Shown here: piece by piece, positions 44,730-55,888 of the stretch
How the letters are laid out: each line of letters starts with the position of its first letter
How positions within the stretch are numbered: position 1 is the first letter of the stretch
Source: Gemmatimonadota bacterium
GTDB lineage: Bacteria > Gemmatimonadota > Gemmatimonadetes > Gemmatimonadales > Gemmatimonadaceae
Direction: 5' to 3'
Length of the DNA stretch: 64,000 nt
Assembly (NCBI GenBank): GCA_021413975.1
Contig: JAIOPJ010000016.1
Span: 186,001 to 250,000, forward strand
Notes under the pieces: generated by a model
Seen by the model: the letters and a program-made list of their open reading frames with translations, nothing else
Databases searched by the model: none
Told to the model about the DNA's origin: nothing
Translations under genes and position numbers: made by a program

Positions 44730-45224
44730 ATGCCGAAGCGTCCCATGTCCGTCGCCGAGGAGTTGAAGCAGGTCCGGCCCTTCGCGACGTCGGCGGAGGA
44801 GGCCCTGGTCTCCGTGCTGCGCTCCGCCGCGGTGATCCGCCGCGTACTCGGTCAGCGGATCGATCCGTTCGGCATCTCGCCGGCGCAGTACAACGTGTTG
44901 CGGATCCTCCGCGGGGCCGGAACCGAGGGACTGCCCACACTCGCGGTGCGCGACCGCCTCATCGAGGAGGCCCCCGGCATCACGCGGCTGATCGACAAGC
45001 TCGAATCGGCCAAGCTCGTCCGTCGCGACCGGACCGGGAAGGACCGGCGCACGGTCCGCTGTCAGATCACGCCGATGGGGCTCGCGCTGCTGGAGGAGGC
45101 CGACGAGCATGTGCGCGCCGTGCAGACGCTCGTCGCCGAAGCGATCCCCGACGAGGCCGAGCGACTCAAGCTGGTGGAGCTGCTGGCGCGCCTGCGTGCC
45201 GTCGTGCCGACGACCGCGGACTGA
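44730..45224 (+). CDS. MarR-family transcriptional regulator
   Basis: A 164-residue winged-helix regulator. The HTH segment ISPAQYNVLRILRGAG and the wing KLVRRDRTGKDRRTVRCQITPMG match the MarR family, including the conserved DRR Asp-Arg wing. The ligand is unknown. The gene begins 8 nt after the receptor stop and could be cotranscribed; a TAGTAT element at 44719-44724 could also drive it without a leader. Confidence 0.92.
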   Translation: MPKRPMSVAEELKQVRPFATSAEEALVSVLRSAAVIRRVLGQRIDPFGISPAQYNVLRILRGAGTEGLPTLAVRDRLIEEAPGITRLIDKLESAKLVRRDRTGKDRRTVRCQITPMGLALLEEADEHVRAVQTLVAEAIPDEAERLKLVELLARLRAVVPTTAD

Positions 45225-45260
45225 TCGCGGCCTGAGCACGGACGGATCGCGACGGACCGG

Positions 45261-46831
<1,571 letters not shown>

Positions 46832-46835
<4 letters not shown>

Positions 46836-48271
46836 TTGAGTACTCGGATGCGGTTGATGATGTCTCCCTCGAGGACGCCGTCGACCACGTCGATGCCGGC
46901 GACGATCTCGCCCCAGACCGTGTAGTCGCGGTCGAGGCGGGCGTTGTCACGCAGGTTCACGAACCACTGCGCGTCACCGGTGTCGTGGCCGCGTGTGCTC
47001 ATGCCGAGCGTGCCGCGCGCGTGGGTCACGGTGCCGAGTTCGTCGCGCAGGAACTGCGGGAGTCCCACATACTCGTTCGCGCCCGGGCTGCCGCCCTGGA
47101 TCACGAAGTCGTGTTCCACTCGGTGCCAGGAGAGGCCGTCGTAGTAGCCATCGCGAACGAGGGCGAGGATCCGCGCGGCCATCATCGGCGCGACATCCCC
47201 GCGGAGCCGCACGTCGAAGCGGCCGCCGCCGCTCGCACGGTCCATCGTCACGCGTAGCCGGATCTCCTGCCCGAGCGCGAGCGCGACCGCATCCCGGGGG
47301 AGCGTCACGCGCACCGGCGGCGGACGGTCCTCGCTCGCCGGCCGGCCCGCCGCCTCGAGCAGGGCCGCGCGCGCATCATGCGCTGACGCATTCTCGCGTG
47401 CGACCCAGCGCTCGAACGCGCGCGTGGCCGCAGGCGCCACATCGGCGCGGGGGGAGCCTTTCAGTGCCATGGCTCCGGCCCGCACGACCTGGGCGCCACG
47501 CCGGTCGATCGCCGCCAGGTAAAGGGCATCGTCGGCGTGACCCGTCAGCCGCGAGAGCGCGCCGATCGCGGCCTCGGCGACGTTGTCGTCGCGGTCGGAC
47601 GCGAGACGGCGCACCGTGGCGGTGTCGCCGAGGATGCCGGCGGCCCGCGCCGCGTACTGCCGGAGGTGCCAGTCGGGATCGCCGGTGAACTGCGAGAGCG
47701 CCCAGCGCGCCTCGGCGGGCCGGATCCGCGCCACCGCGAGCAGTCCGTTCGCCGCGCCCTGCCAGGCGACCTGGCCCCGCTTCCGTCTCGAGACGTCGCT
47801 CGGGATCTCGCGGATCCAGCGCAGGAACGTCTGCACGAGTTCCTCGTCGGCGGCGCACGTCTCGCGCACCAGTGCCGCGGCGCGGAAGCGCACCGGCCAG
47901 GCGCTGTCCGATGCGGCGAGGCGCAACGCCGAGCAATCGTCGCGCATGGACGCGAGCGCACGATGGCGGATGCGCCACGCCGGTTCCACCCAGATCGGGG
48001 GCGGGGGCACCGCCGGGAGCGCGGTGCGGGACGTGAAGAGGGGGTCGGCGATGCGGCCGGCGGCGCGCGCGGCGATCGCGCGCACGCGCGCGTCGGCGTG
48101 CCGCGCACCCTCGGCGAGCGCGCCGTCCGCGGCATCGCGCCGGTCCTCGGCGACGAGGATCCGGCCGACGAGGGCGGAGTCGGCGCGGGTCAACGACTGG
48201 GCGCCGCCTGCGCGCGGACCCAGGACGAGAGCCAGCGCGAGCCAGCGGACGGAAACAAGGAGGCGGGGCAT
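46832..48271 (-). CDS. Exported HEAT-repeat protein with cyclophilin-type PPIase domain
   Basis: A 479-residue protein with a signal peptide ([16 protein letters not shown]). Residues ~30-310 are helical HEAT-like repeats ([38 protein letters not shown]). Residues ~330-479 are a cyclophilin domain: [22 protein letters not shown], a core [20 protein letters not shown] and the end [10 protein letters not shown]. The catalytic Arg (HRV) and Phe/Gln of FVIQGG are retained, so prolyl isomerase activity is likely. It is probably a periplasmic folding factor. TACGTT lies 6 nt before the ATG. Confidence 0.9.
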
Positions 48272-48277
48272 CCGATG

Positions 48278-48283
48278 AACGTA
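48278..48283 (-). promoter_or_regulatory. -10-like TACGTT, leaderless start
   Basis: On the minus strand TACGTT ends exactly 6 nt before the ATG at 48271. Confidence 0.4.
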
Positions 48284-48400
48284 GGACACGAAGGCCCCGC
48301 CCGACAGTCGGGCCCCGTGCCACATGCTCCGTCCGTCGCGCCGGCCGGCCGGGCGCGCGCATCGCGCGGTGCCGCGCTTCCCGAGGCCCCGCGTACCCGT

Positions 48401-48406
48401 CAGCTT
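48401..48406 (+). promoter_or_regulatory. -10-like CAGCTT, leaderless start
   Basis: CAGCTT ends 7 nt before the ATG at 48414, giving no room for a ribosome-binding site. Confidence 0.4.
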
Positions 48407-48413
48407 TCCTGTC

Positions 48414-48926
48414 ATGCTGATCCTCAAGTTCCTCCAGTCGCTCGTCGGCGCGCTCAACTCCGATGGCACCCCCTTCCAGGTCGGTGTGGGCATGGCCCTC
48501 GGCCTCTGCCTCGGCCTCACGCCGTTGATGAGCCTGCACAACGTGCTCATCGTCGCCATCGCGATGCTCACCACCGTCTCCTTCCCCGGCGTGATGCTCG
48601 GTTGGGCGGCCGCCGTGCCCTTGGGCTTCGCGCTCGACCCGCTCTTCGACCGCATCGGCATGGCGCTCCTGACCAACGACGCGCTCGCGCCGTTCTTCAC
48701 CTGGCTCGTGAACACGCCGGTCGTGTCGCTCTCGCGGCTCAACAACTCGATCGTGCTCGGCAGCCTCGTCGCGTGGCTCGTCGCCTTCGTGCCCGCCGCG
48801 TTCCTCTTCCGCTATCTCGTAGCGCGCTATCGGGTGCATGTCTTCGCGCGACTGGAGAAGCTCAGGCTCTTCCAGGCCATCAAGGCGTCCAAGCTCTACG
48901 GCGTCTATGAGATGTTCCGCACATGA
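48414..48926 (+). CDS. TIGR03546-family membrane protein (DUF2062-like)
   Basis: A 170-residue membrane protein with three to four helices and a basic C-terminus. The segment QVGVGMALGLCLGLTPLMSLHN and NTPVVSLSRLNNSIVLGSL match the TIGR03546/DUF2062-like family. Members are encoded next to TIGR03545 proteins, as here: the two genes overlap by 4 bases (ATGA). Function unknown. An earlier in-frame start exists, but the CAGCTT element and family start favour ATG 48414. Confidence 0.85.
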   Translation: MLILKFLQSLVGALNSDGTPFQVGVGMALGLCLGLTPLMSLHNVLIVAIAMLTTVSFPGVMLGWAAAVPLGFALDPLFDRIGMALLTNDALAPFFTWLVNTPVVSLSRLNNSIVLGSLVAWLVAFVPAAFLFRYLVARYRVHVFARLEKLRLFQAIKASKLYGVYEMFRT

Positions 48927-50755
48927 GACTGATCCGCTGGAAGGCGCTGCTGCCGCTCGCGTTCGTCCTGACGGTGCTGGTCGTCGCGACCGTCCTCTTC
49001 CTCGACCCCACGGTGCGGCGCGGCGTCGAGGCCGCCGGCACATCGGCGGTGGGCGCGAAGGTCGACCTCGCGAGCGCGCACGTCGGCCTCGGTGACGGCA
49101 ACGTGACGCTCCGCGGGCTCGCCGTGACGAATCCCGGCAAGCCGATGACGAATCTCTTCGAGGCCCAGGAGATCGTCCTCGACGTCGCGCTCCTCCCCGC
49201 GCTCGAAGGGAAGGTGGTGGTGGATACGGTGGCGGCGCGCGGGATCCGGTTCGGCACGGCACGCCGGACCTCGGGAGCCATCCCGCCGGTACCCGGTGCT
49301 CCGGCCGACGAACCCAGCGCGGTGCGCAAGCTCGTGGACGACTGGGTCGCGCAGATGAAGATCCCCCCGATCTCCCTCGCGACGCTCACGCAGACCGTCA
49401 ACGTCGGCGCGATCTCCGCCGAGAGCCTCGCGACCCTGCGTGCCGCCCGCGCGGCCCGCGACTTCGTCGACACCGCGCGCACGCGATTCACGACCGGCCT
49501 GCAGTCACTCGACCCGCGCCCCACGGTCGACTCCGCCGCGGCCCTCGCGACCCGCCTCCAAGGAGCGAGCCTCCGTTCCCTCGGCATCGGCGGCGCACGG
49601 CAGGCCGTGACTGACGTGCGCCGCACCATCCGCGACCTCGACGCGCTCAACGCGAAGCTCGCCTCGTTCGAGCGGACCACGCGGGGTGACATCGATTCGC
49701 TCGGCGACCGTCTCGAGGCGATCCCCGCGGCGCGGACCGCCGACTACGCCTACGCCAAGTCGCTGCTGCGCCTGCCCACGTTCGAGATCCCTGCCATCGG
49801 CCCGCAGCTCTTCTCCGGGCTCATCGCCGAGAAGGTGGGCGAGGTCATGTACTGGGTGAACATGGCCGAGAAGTACGTGCCGCCCGGGCTCGAGCGGCAG
49901 ATGCGGAAGGGCCCGTCGCGCGCGCGGGCCTCCGGCACCGACGTGCTCTTCCCGCGCGAACGCGTCTATCCGGACTTCCTCGCGCGACTGGCGGAGCTCT
50001 CGCTCGCCATCGGTGGTGAAGGGGCGGAGGCCGGCGAGTACGAGGCCCGTCTCGTCGGCGTGACCACGCAGCCGGCGGTCTACGGCGCGCCGACGCGTTT
50101 CCTGGTGAGTCGCACGGCCGGCAAGGTCGGACCGCGTGATGCGCGGGTCTCCGGCTCGATCGATCATCGCCGGGTGCCGGTGCGCGACTCGCTCACCGCG
50201 CGCTTCAGCGGGATCCCGCTGCCGACCATGCCGCTCGCGGGACTCGGCGCCTCGGTCGCGCTCGGCGACGGGAGCTCCGAGCTGCAGCTCGCGCGCGAGG
50301 GCGACCGCCTCGGCGGGCGCTGGCTCTGGCGTTCGACGACCGTCCAGTGGGTGCGCGACACGGTGGGGACGCCGCGCGCGACCACTCCGGCCATGCGGCT
50401 CGTGGAGGACGCGCTCTGGCGCGCCGTGAGCCGCATCGACTCGGTCGAGATCGAGGCGCGCTTCACGGGCTCGGTGACGAAGCCGGAACTCGCGGTGCGA
50501 ACGAACATCGCCGATGCCGTGGCCGGCGCGCTCCAGGCGCAGCTGGGTGAGGAGGTCCGGCGGGCGGAGCAGCAGGTGCGGGCACGCGTCGACGAGCTCG
50601 TGAGCGCCAAGGTCGCCGAGGCGCGCGCCGAGGCGGACAAGGTCAAGACGCTGGCGGAGCAACGGCTGGCGGAAGAGCGCGCGAAGCTCGAGGCGCAGAA
50701 GGCGGCGCTCGAGGCTCGCCTCAGGGAACTGGTGAGGATCCCCGGCATCGGATGA
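48923..50755 (+). CDS. TIGR03545-family protein, AsmA-like envelope protein
   Basis: A 610-residue protein anchored by one N-terminal helix (PLAFVLTVLVVATVLFL). Residues ~30-110 resemble the start of AsmA/DUF748 repeats (VDLASAHVGLGDGNVTLRGL, ALLPALEGKVVVDTVAARG), the groove-forming fold of bridge-like lipid transporters. The middle is mostly helical, a second beta-rich block lies at ~370-510, and the C-terminus is a long coiled coil (ARAEADKVKTLAEQRLAEER). It matches the TIGR03545 family in length and pairing with TIGR03546. Role unknown; lipid movement between membranes is a reasonable guess. Confidence 0.85.
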   Translation: MRLIRWKALLPLAFVLTVLVVATVLFLDPTVRRGVEAAGTSAVGAKVDLASAHVGLGDGNVTLRGLAVTNPGKPMTNLFEAQEIVLDVALLPALEGKVVVDTVAARGIRFGTARRTSGAIPPVPGAPADEPSAVRKLVDDWVAQMKIPPISLATLTQTVNVGAISAESLATLRAARAARDFVDTARTRFTTGLQSLDPRPTVDSAAALATRLQGASLRSLGIGGARQAVTDVRRTIRDLDALNAKLASFERTTRGDIDSLGDRLEAIPAARTADYAYAKSLLRLPTFEIPAIGPQLFSGLIAEKVGEVMYWVNMAEKYVPPGLERQMRKGPSRARASGTDVLFPRERVYPDFLARLAELSLAIGGEGAEAGEYEARLVGVTTQPAVYGAPTRFLVSRTAGKVGPRDARVSGSIDHRRVPVRDSLTARFSGIPLPTMPLAGLGASVALGDGSSELQLAREGDRLGGRWLWRSTTVQWVRDTVGTPRATTPAMRLVEDALWRAVSRIDSVEIEARFTGSVTKPELAVRTNIADAVAGALQAQLGEEVRRAEQQVRARVDELVSAKVAEARAEADKVKTLAEQRLAEERAKLEAQKAALEARLRELVRIPGIG

Positions 50756-50773
50756 GCGCGCTGGATACACGAT

Positions 50774-50806
50774 GCGGGGGGCGGCGCGTGCGGCGCCGCC
50801 CCCCGC
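50774..50806. terminator. Bidirectional GC-rich hairpin
   Basis: Perfect 14-nt arms with a 5-nt loop lie between the convergent genes ending at 50755 (plus) and 50837 (minus). Confidence 0.7.
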
Positions 50807-50836
50807 TGTTCGTTCGACACCCGCCGAGCGGGTCCG

Positions 50837-52129
50837 TCAGCGTCCGGTGGGGACGACCTTCCAGAACGCGATCCCGCTCGCCTGCTGCCCGATGTCCACC
50901 GTGCCGACCTTCGCGCCGGCCGCGATGTCGATCACGTCCACCTTGCCGGGTGCGGCGCCCACCCCTTCGCTCGTGACGAAGGCGTAGCGCGAGTCGGAAC
51001 TGATCGCGACGCCGTGCGCGAGCCGGTTGCTGGTGGGGATCTGCGCGACGCTCGTCCCGGTCGCGAGGTCGAAGATCTCGACCATGCTGCCGGGCTTGAT
51101 CGAGGCGACGAGATACCGGCCGTCGGGCGTGACGCCCAGGTTGTACGGACCACGGGCGGTCTTGAACCGCCGCGTGACCGCCCAGCCGTCGCGATCGATC
51201 TCGAGGATCTCATCCGACTTGTTGCATGCCACGTAGATCTTCGCACCGGTGGCCGACGGTTGCGCCCAGGTCGGCGAGCAGGAGTTGGGTTCCATCGCGT
51301 GCTTGTGCCCGTCCATCGCGAGGTAGCCGACCTGCGCCGGATCGCTCGTCTGCCCGTTCGACACGCGGCGCGCGCCCTCCATCCACATCTTGAGCATGTC
51401 GCCGCCGTCGGCCGCGAGCGGCGCCTCCTTCCCCTTGGCGAGCGAGAAGCGACGGCTCACCTTCATCGCGTGCGCGTCGATCTCGACCAGCTCGTCATCC
51501 ATCATGCAGCCGGAGTACTGGAAGCGACCGTCGGGCGACACCCGGCTCCCGTGCGGCATGGTGCAGGTGACGATGCGCGCGACCTCCGTCATGTTCGGGA
51601 CATAGACCACCGACACCGACGACGGGACCATGTCGCCGTGCAGGTTGAAGTTCGCCGAGAAGGTGTAGCGGCCGTCCGGGGTCACGTCGATCGATGCCGG
51701 GAACGTACCGAGCAGCGTGCCGGGCCCCGCGAGCGTGTCGGGGCCCAGGATGTACTGCCAGTACTTCCCGTCGGGGAAGCCGTGGCCGGTGGTCATGTGC
51801 AGGTACTTGCCGTCGGCCGAGATCGCGAGGCCGTGCGGACCCTCCATCTCGGCGGCCATCTCGCCGATGATGATCTCCTTCTCGACCACCGTGCCGCCGG
51901 GTCCGAACCGGATGCGATAGATCTTGTCGGCGCTCTCGGCGCCGGCGTAGACGTAGTAGTCGGCGGCCGGCGGAGGCGGGGTGGCCGCGGGCCCCGCGGC
52001 GGGTCTGACAGCCGGGGACTGCGCATGCGCCAGACTCGAAAGCACCAGCAGACCGGCGGCGAACGGCGCGCCGAGGGAGAAGCGGCCACGTCCCTCGGTC
52101 AGGTTGCGGCGAAAGGGAAAGCGATGCAT
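50837..52129 (-). CDS. Secreted YncE-like beta-propeller protein
   Basis: A 430-residue exported protein (leader LLVLSSLAHAQS). Repeats of the YncE/lactonase-like seven-bladed propeller are evident: AISADGKYLHM, VTPDGRYTFSAN, VSPDGRFQYSG, VTPDGRYLVASI and ISSDSRYAFVTS. No active-site set is visible, so it is more likely a binding protein than an enzyme. ATG 52129 has an AGGTGAG ribosome site 4 nt upstream. It is divergent from the LVIVD protein, 49 bp away, and the shared intergenic region suggests coordinated expression. Confidence 0.87.
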   Translation of the reverse strand: MHRFPFRRNLTEGRGRFSLGAPFAAGLLVLSSLAHAQSPAVRPAAGPAATPPPPAADYYVYAGAESADKIYRIRFGPGGTVVEKEIIIGEMAAEMEGPHGLAISADGKYLHMTTGHGFPDGKYWQYILGPDTLAGPGTLLGTFPASIDVTPDGRYTFSANFNLHGDMVPSSVSVVYVPNMTEVARIVTCTMPHGSRVSPDGRFQYSGCMMDDELVEIDAHAMKVSRRFSLAKGKEAPLAADGGDMLKMWMEGARRVSNGQTSDPAQVGYLAMDGHKHAMEPNSCSPTWAQPSATGAKIYVACNKSDEILEIDRDGWAVTRRFKTARGPYNLGVTPDGRYLVASIKPGSMVEIFDLATGTSVAQIPTSNRLAHGVAISSDSRYAFVTSEGVGAAPGKVDVIDIAAGAKVGTVDIGQQASGIAFWKVVPTGR

Positions 52130-52178
52130 AGTCTCACCTGTGTCAAAGTCGGCCAACCCACCGTGGAGCACGCCAGAC

Positions 52179-54287
52179 ATGAAGATGTTAACACCTCGCC
52201 GTCGTATCGTCACGCACATCGCCGCCCTCGCGTTGACGGCGGTGACGGCCGCGCTGGTCGGATCGCCGCTGGCCGCCCAGGTGGCGCCCCCGGCGCCTGC
52301 CGACAGGGCCGGCGTTCGCAACGTGCCGCCCGAAGCCGTTCCCGCAGCGAAGCTGGTGGCCGAGCCGGCCGCGCTCACGTTGCGCGCCGGTCAGACCGTG
52401 AACTTCAAGATCCACGCGTTCGATGCGCAGGGGAAGGAGATCCCGAACGCCTTCGTGCGCGTGCAGTCGGGCAACCGGGCGGTGCGCTTCAGCGACACCA
52501 CGGTGACCGCGACCGCCGCAGGGAAGTTCGAGGCGACCGCGATGTCGCTCGGGGCCAACGGCGCGCCGATCATGATCACGATCCCCGTGACCGTGACCTG
52601 GCCGGCGCTCACCAAGGTCGAGATCGCGAGCACGAGCGCGAACCTCTACGCGGGGCTCACGACGCCGGTGCAGCTCAAGGGCTTCCATGCCGACAACAGC
52701 GAGCGCACCGGACTCACCGGCACGTGGCGCACCTCCGACCCCAAGCTCGCCACCGTCAATCGCTTCGGCGACGTCACGGCGCTCGCGCCCGGGTCGGTGA
52801 CGGTGAGCGTCGAGGCCGAGGGACAGCGCGCCTCGAAGGTGTACACGATCACGGCGAACCCGGTCTCGCGCCTCGAGATCGGGATCCCCGAGTCGCAGAT
52901 GCGCACCGGTGACGTCATCCACCTCAAGGCGACCGCGCGGCGGGCGAACGGCACCGTGGTCGCCGACGCGCCGATCACCTGGAGCTACACCTACGTTCCC
53001 GACGACTCGATCGCGCCGGCCGGCCTGCCGGGTGGCGCGGGGATCGTGCAGTACGATCGCTTCGCGGCCAACTATCCCGGCCGCTACACGCTGCTCGCGC
53101 AGTCGGGCGGGGCCTACGCGCAGTGGGCGGTGCAGGTCAACCCGCGCGACGTGCGCCAGCGCATCGAGGTCACGAGCCGCGGCAACATCAACACCACGCA
53201 CACCTCGGACCTCTGGCCCTGGACGGGCAAGGACGGGCGCGACTACGTCCTCGTCGGCACCTGGGGCGGCGATGGCTGGGGTCTCGTGTTCGACATCACC
53301 GACATGGACCACATCGTCAAGACCGACTCGGTCCGGGTCGACGCCCGCACGATCAACGACGTGACCATCTCCCCCGACGGCCGCTACGGCGTGCTCTCGC
53401 GCGAGGGTGCGTCCAACCGCGTGAACGGCGTCGTGATCCTCGACCTCGCGGTGCCGGCGCATCCGAAGATCGCCTCGACCTTCGACCAGGAGCTCACCGG
53501 CGGCGTGCACAACGTGTTCGCGACCAATGACTACCTGTTCGCGATCTCGGGCGGCTCCAAGTACGTGATCATCGACGTGCGCGACATCACCAAGCCCAAG
53601 TACGTGAGCGAGTACCGTCACCCGAACGCCCGCATCCACGACCTCTGGGTCCGCGACGGCATCGCCTACTCGGCGCAGGGCGGCGTGGGCGTGGTGGTCG
53701 TCGACGTCGGCAACGGCAGGTACGGCGGCACGATCGAGGCGCCCAAGCTGATCACCACCTACAAGGTGAACTCCGGGCACGAGATCTTCCCGTACTTCCA
53801 GCAGAAGACCGGTCGCACCTACCTCTTCATCGGCGACGAGGAGATGAGCCGCCGCGGACGGGTGTGGGAGGGGACGCAGTACTCGCTCGCCGGTCCCGAC
53901 GGCAAGCCGCCGCGCGGTGGCATCGCCCAGACGTCGGGCGGCTACACGCACATCATCGACTTCACGGATCCCCTGAAACCGATCCCGGTGGGCCGGTATC
54001 ACCTCGAGGACTACGGCTCGCACGACATCATCGTCGAGGACGATGTGCTCTACCAGGCGTACTACGACGGCGGCGTGCGCGTGGTCGACGTCTCGGGCGA
54101 GCTCATGGGCAACCTCACCGACCAGAACCGCGAGATCGCGGTGTTCAAGCCGTACGACCCCGATGCCTACACCGCGAACGCGCCGTTCGTGATGAACGCC
54201 ATGCCCTGGAAGGGCCGGGTGCTGTTCACCGACTTCAACAGCGGGCTCTGGGCGGCCAAGCTCATCCCCAAGCCGGTCGTGCAGTAG
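52179..54287 (+). CDS. Secreted protein with Big_2-like Ig domains and LVIVD repeats
   Basis: A 702-residue exported protein with a leader (HIAALALTAVTAALVGSPLAAQ). Residues ~55-340 hold two or three bacterial Ig-like (Big_2) domains, e.g. TWRTSDPKLATVNRFGDVTAL and GSVTVSVEAEGQRASKVYTI. Residues ~350-700 are LVIVD-type propeller repeats (YVLVGTWGGDGWGLVFDITD, YVIIDVRDITKPKYVSEY, VVVVDVGNG, VRVVDVSGEL). This combination is typical of cell-surface proteins of unknown ligand. A hairpin terminator follows at 54323. Confidence 0.87.
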   Translation: MKMLTPRRRIVTHIAALALTAVTAALVGSPLAAQVAPPAPADRAGVRNVPPEAVPAAKLVAEPAALTLRAGQTVNFKIHAFDAQGKEIPNAFVRVQSGNRAVRFSDTTVTATAAGKFEATAMSLGANGAPIMITIPVTVTWPALTKVEIASTSANLYAGLTTPVQLKGFHADNSERTGLTGTWRTSDPKLATVNRFGDVTALAPGSVTVSVEAEGQRASKVYTITANPVSRLEIGIPESQMRTGDVIHLKATARRANGTVVADAPITWSYTYVPDDSIAPAGLPGGAGIVQYDRFAANYPGRYTLLAQSGGAYAQWAVQVNPRDVRQRIEVTSRGNINTTHTSDLWPWTGKDGRDYVLVGTWGGDGWGLVFDITDMDHIVKTDSVRVDARTINDVTISPDGRYGVLSREGASNRVNGVVILDLAVPAHPKIASTFDQELTGGVHNVFATNDYLFAISGGSKYVIIDVRDITKPKYVSEYRHPNARIHDLWVRDGIAYSAQGGVGVVVVDVGNGRYGGTIEAPKLITTYKVNSGHEIFPYFQQKTGRTYLFIGDEEMSRRGRVWEGTQYSLAGPDGKPPRGGIAQTSGGYTHIIDFTDPLKPIPVGRYHLEDYGSHDIIVEDDVLYQAYYDGGVRVVDVSGELMGNLTDQNREIAVFKPYDPDAYTANAPFVMNAMPWKGRVLFTDFNSGLWAAKLIPKPVVQ

Positions 54288-54322
54288 CGTCGTCCGGTCC
54301 GCGGTCCGCACCACACATCCGA

Positions 54323-54355
54323 AACGGGCGTCCGGGGAGTCTCCGGGCGCCCGTT
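54323..54355 (+). terminator. Hairpin terminator after the LVIVD protein
   Basis: 13-nt arms with one G-U pair and a 7-nt loop, 36 nt after the stop codon; no U tract. Confidence 0.7.
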
Positions 54356-54396
54356 CCGGCACCTGGCCCCCACCTTCCACGGGCCGCCTTGGAGGA

Positions 54397-54402
54397 TAAG
54401 TT
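54397..54402 (+). promoter_or_regulatory. -10-like TAAGTT, leaderless start
   Basis: TAAGTT ends 6 nt before the ATG at 54409. Confidence 0.4.
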
Positions 54403-54408
54403 CCCGTC

Positions 54409-55236
54409 ATGGACCGCATCGTCTCGTATTTCAGCACGATCCCGTCGTCCCATCGCGCGCTCATCCTCGCGGGTGGCATCGCCTTCTTCTGGATCTGGGA
54501 GAGCGCCGCGCCGCTCTTCCGGTTCGAGTATCGCAAGGGGAAGCACGCGCTGGTGAACATCTTCTTCACCGTGACGACGATCGTGGTGAACTTCCTGCTG
54601 GCGTTCATCCTGTTGCGCGGATCGGAGTGGGCGGTGGCCCGCGGGATCGGGGTGCTCTCCCTGGCACCGGGGCTGCCGCTCGTGCTGCAGATGATCATCG
54701 GGTTGCTGTTGCTCGACCTGGTCGGCGCCTGGCTGGCGCACTGGGTGGAGCACAAGACGCCGTTGCTGTGGCGACTGCACCTCATCCACCACTCCGACAC
54801 GCACGTCGACACCACGAGTGCCAACCGGCATCATCCGGGGGAGAGCGTGGTGCGGTTCGTGTTCACGCTGCTCGCGGTCGTCGTCACCGGCGCGCCGATG
54901 TGGCTCGTGTTCCTGTACCAGAGCCTCAGCGTGGTGCTCAGCCAGTTCAATCACGCGAACATCGCCCTGCCGAAGTCGCTCGACCGCGCGCTCGCCTGGG
55001 TCGTCGTCTCGCCCGACATGCACAAGGTGCATCACCACTATGTGCTGCCGTACACCGACTCCAACTACGGCAACGTCTTCTCGGTGTGGGACCGGCTGTT
55101 CGGCACCTTCATGGACATGGACCGCGCCCGGCTCGTGTACGGGATCGACACGCACATGGATGCGCGCGAGCATGGGACGGTCGGGGCGCTGCTGACGATG
55201 CCGCTCCGTCGCGGGTCCAAGGCCACGAGGACCTGA
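54409..55236 (+). CDS. Sterol desaturase/fatty-acid hydroxylase-family membrane enzyme
   Basis: A 275-residue integral membrane di-iron enzyme of the sterol desaturase superfamily. The His boxes are HWVEH (His111, His115), HLIHHSDTHVD (His124-128), FNHAN (~182) and HKVHHHY (His205-210), all present, in a protein with about five helices. Members hydroxylate or desaturate lipid tails, sterols or carotenoids; substrate not evident. It is the only gene between two terminators and is convergent with the acetyltransferase. Confidence 0.92.
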   Translation: MDRIVSYFSTIPSSHRALILAGGIAFFWIWESAAPLFRFEYRKGKHALVNIFFTVTTIVVNFLLAFILLRGSEWAVARGIGVLSLAPGLPLVLQMIIGLLLLDLVGAWLAHWVEHKTPLLWRLHLIHHSDTHVDTTSANRHHPGESVVRFVFTLLAVVVTGAPMWLVFLYQSLSVVLSQFNHANIALPKSLDRALAWVVVSPDMHKVHHHYVLPYTDSNYGNVFSVWDRLFGTFMDMDRARLVYGIDTHMDAREHGTVGALLTMPLRRGSKATRT

Positions 55237-55252
55237 CGGGCCCCAGGGCCCG
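55237..55252. terminator. Short hairpin between convergent genes
   Basis: Arms CGGGCCC and GGGCCCG with a 2-nt centre fill the 18-bp gap between convergent stop codons. Confidence 0.5.
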
Positions 55253-55254
55253 AC

Positions 55255-55875
55255 CTACGAACGCCCGTCGGGCCGCGCCGCACCCGAGTGCCGCTCCAAC
55301 CGCCCCTCGAGCCGGGCACGCACCGCCGGCCACTCGGCGCGCAGGATGCTGTACATCACGGTGTCGCGCCCGCTGCCGTCCCGTCGCGCCATGTAGTGCC
55401 GCAGCACGCCGTCCCGCTGGGCGCCGAGCGCTTCGATCGCCGCCTGCGATCGGGTGTTGAAGATGTCGGTGCGCAGCCCGACCACCGCGCATCCGAGCGC
55501 ATCGAAGGCGTGCGTCATCAAGAGCAGCTTGCATGCGGTGTTCACGTGACTGCGCTGCCAGCGGGCCGCGTACCAGGTCCAGCCGATCTCCACGCGGTCC
55601 ACCGGCGCGACGATGTCGTGGTAGCGCGTCGTACCGGCGATGAGGCCCGTCGCGAGCTCGCGGACGGCCCACGGGAGCATGTGACCCGCCGCCTGACCCT
55701 CCAGCGCCGACTCGATGTACCGCGCGGTCTCGCCGGGAGCCGGGACCGAGGTGAACCAGAGCTTCCAGAGTTCACCGTCCGCCGCTGCGGCCGCGAGTGC
55801 CGCCTCGTGGGCAAGGGAGAGGGGCTCGAGGCGCATGCCATGGCCCTCGAGGGTCACCGGAACCGGATGGATCAT
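55255..55875 (-). CDS. RimJ/RimL-like GNAT acetyltransferase
   Basis: A 206-residue GNAT protein. The RimJ/L layout is clear: MRLEPLSLAHEAALAAAA, VEIGWTWYAARWQRSHVNTACK (acetyl-CoA region), CAVVGLRTDIFNTRSQAAIEALGAQRDG and a C-terminal YSILRAEWPAVRARL. These enzymes acetylate protein N-termini or small amines. Substrate unknown. TAGATT lies 7 nt upstream of the ATG, fitting a leaderless start. Confidence 0.9.
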   Translation of the reverse strand: MIHPVPVTLEGHGMRLEPLSLAHEAALAAAAADGELWKLWFTSVPAPGETARYIESALEGQAAGHMLPWAVRELATGLIAGTTRYHDIVAPVDRVEIGWTWYAARWQRSHVNTACKLLLMTHAFDALGCAVVGLRTDIFNTRSQAAIEALGAQRDGVLRHYMARRDGSGRDTVMYSILRAEWPAVRARLEGRLERHSGAARPDGRS

Positions 55876-55882
55876 GCCGGAG

Positions 55883-55888
55883 AATCTA
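55883..55888 (-). promoter_or_regulatory. -10-like TAGATT, leaderless start
   Basis: On the minus strand TAGATT ends 7 nt before the ATG at 55875. Confidence 0.4.

Noticed and set aside
52188..54824. An 878-residue minus-strand frame opposite the LVIVD protein
   Set aside because: Shadow of a well-supported gene; Val/His/Arg-rich with no motif.
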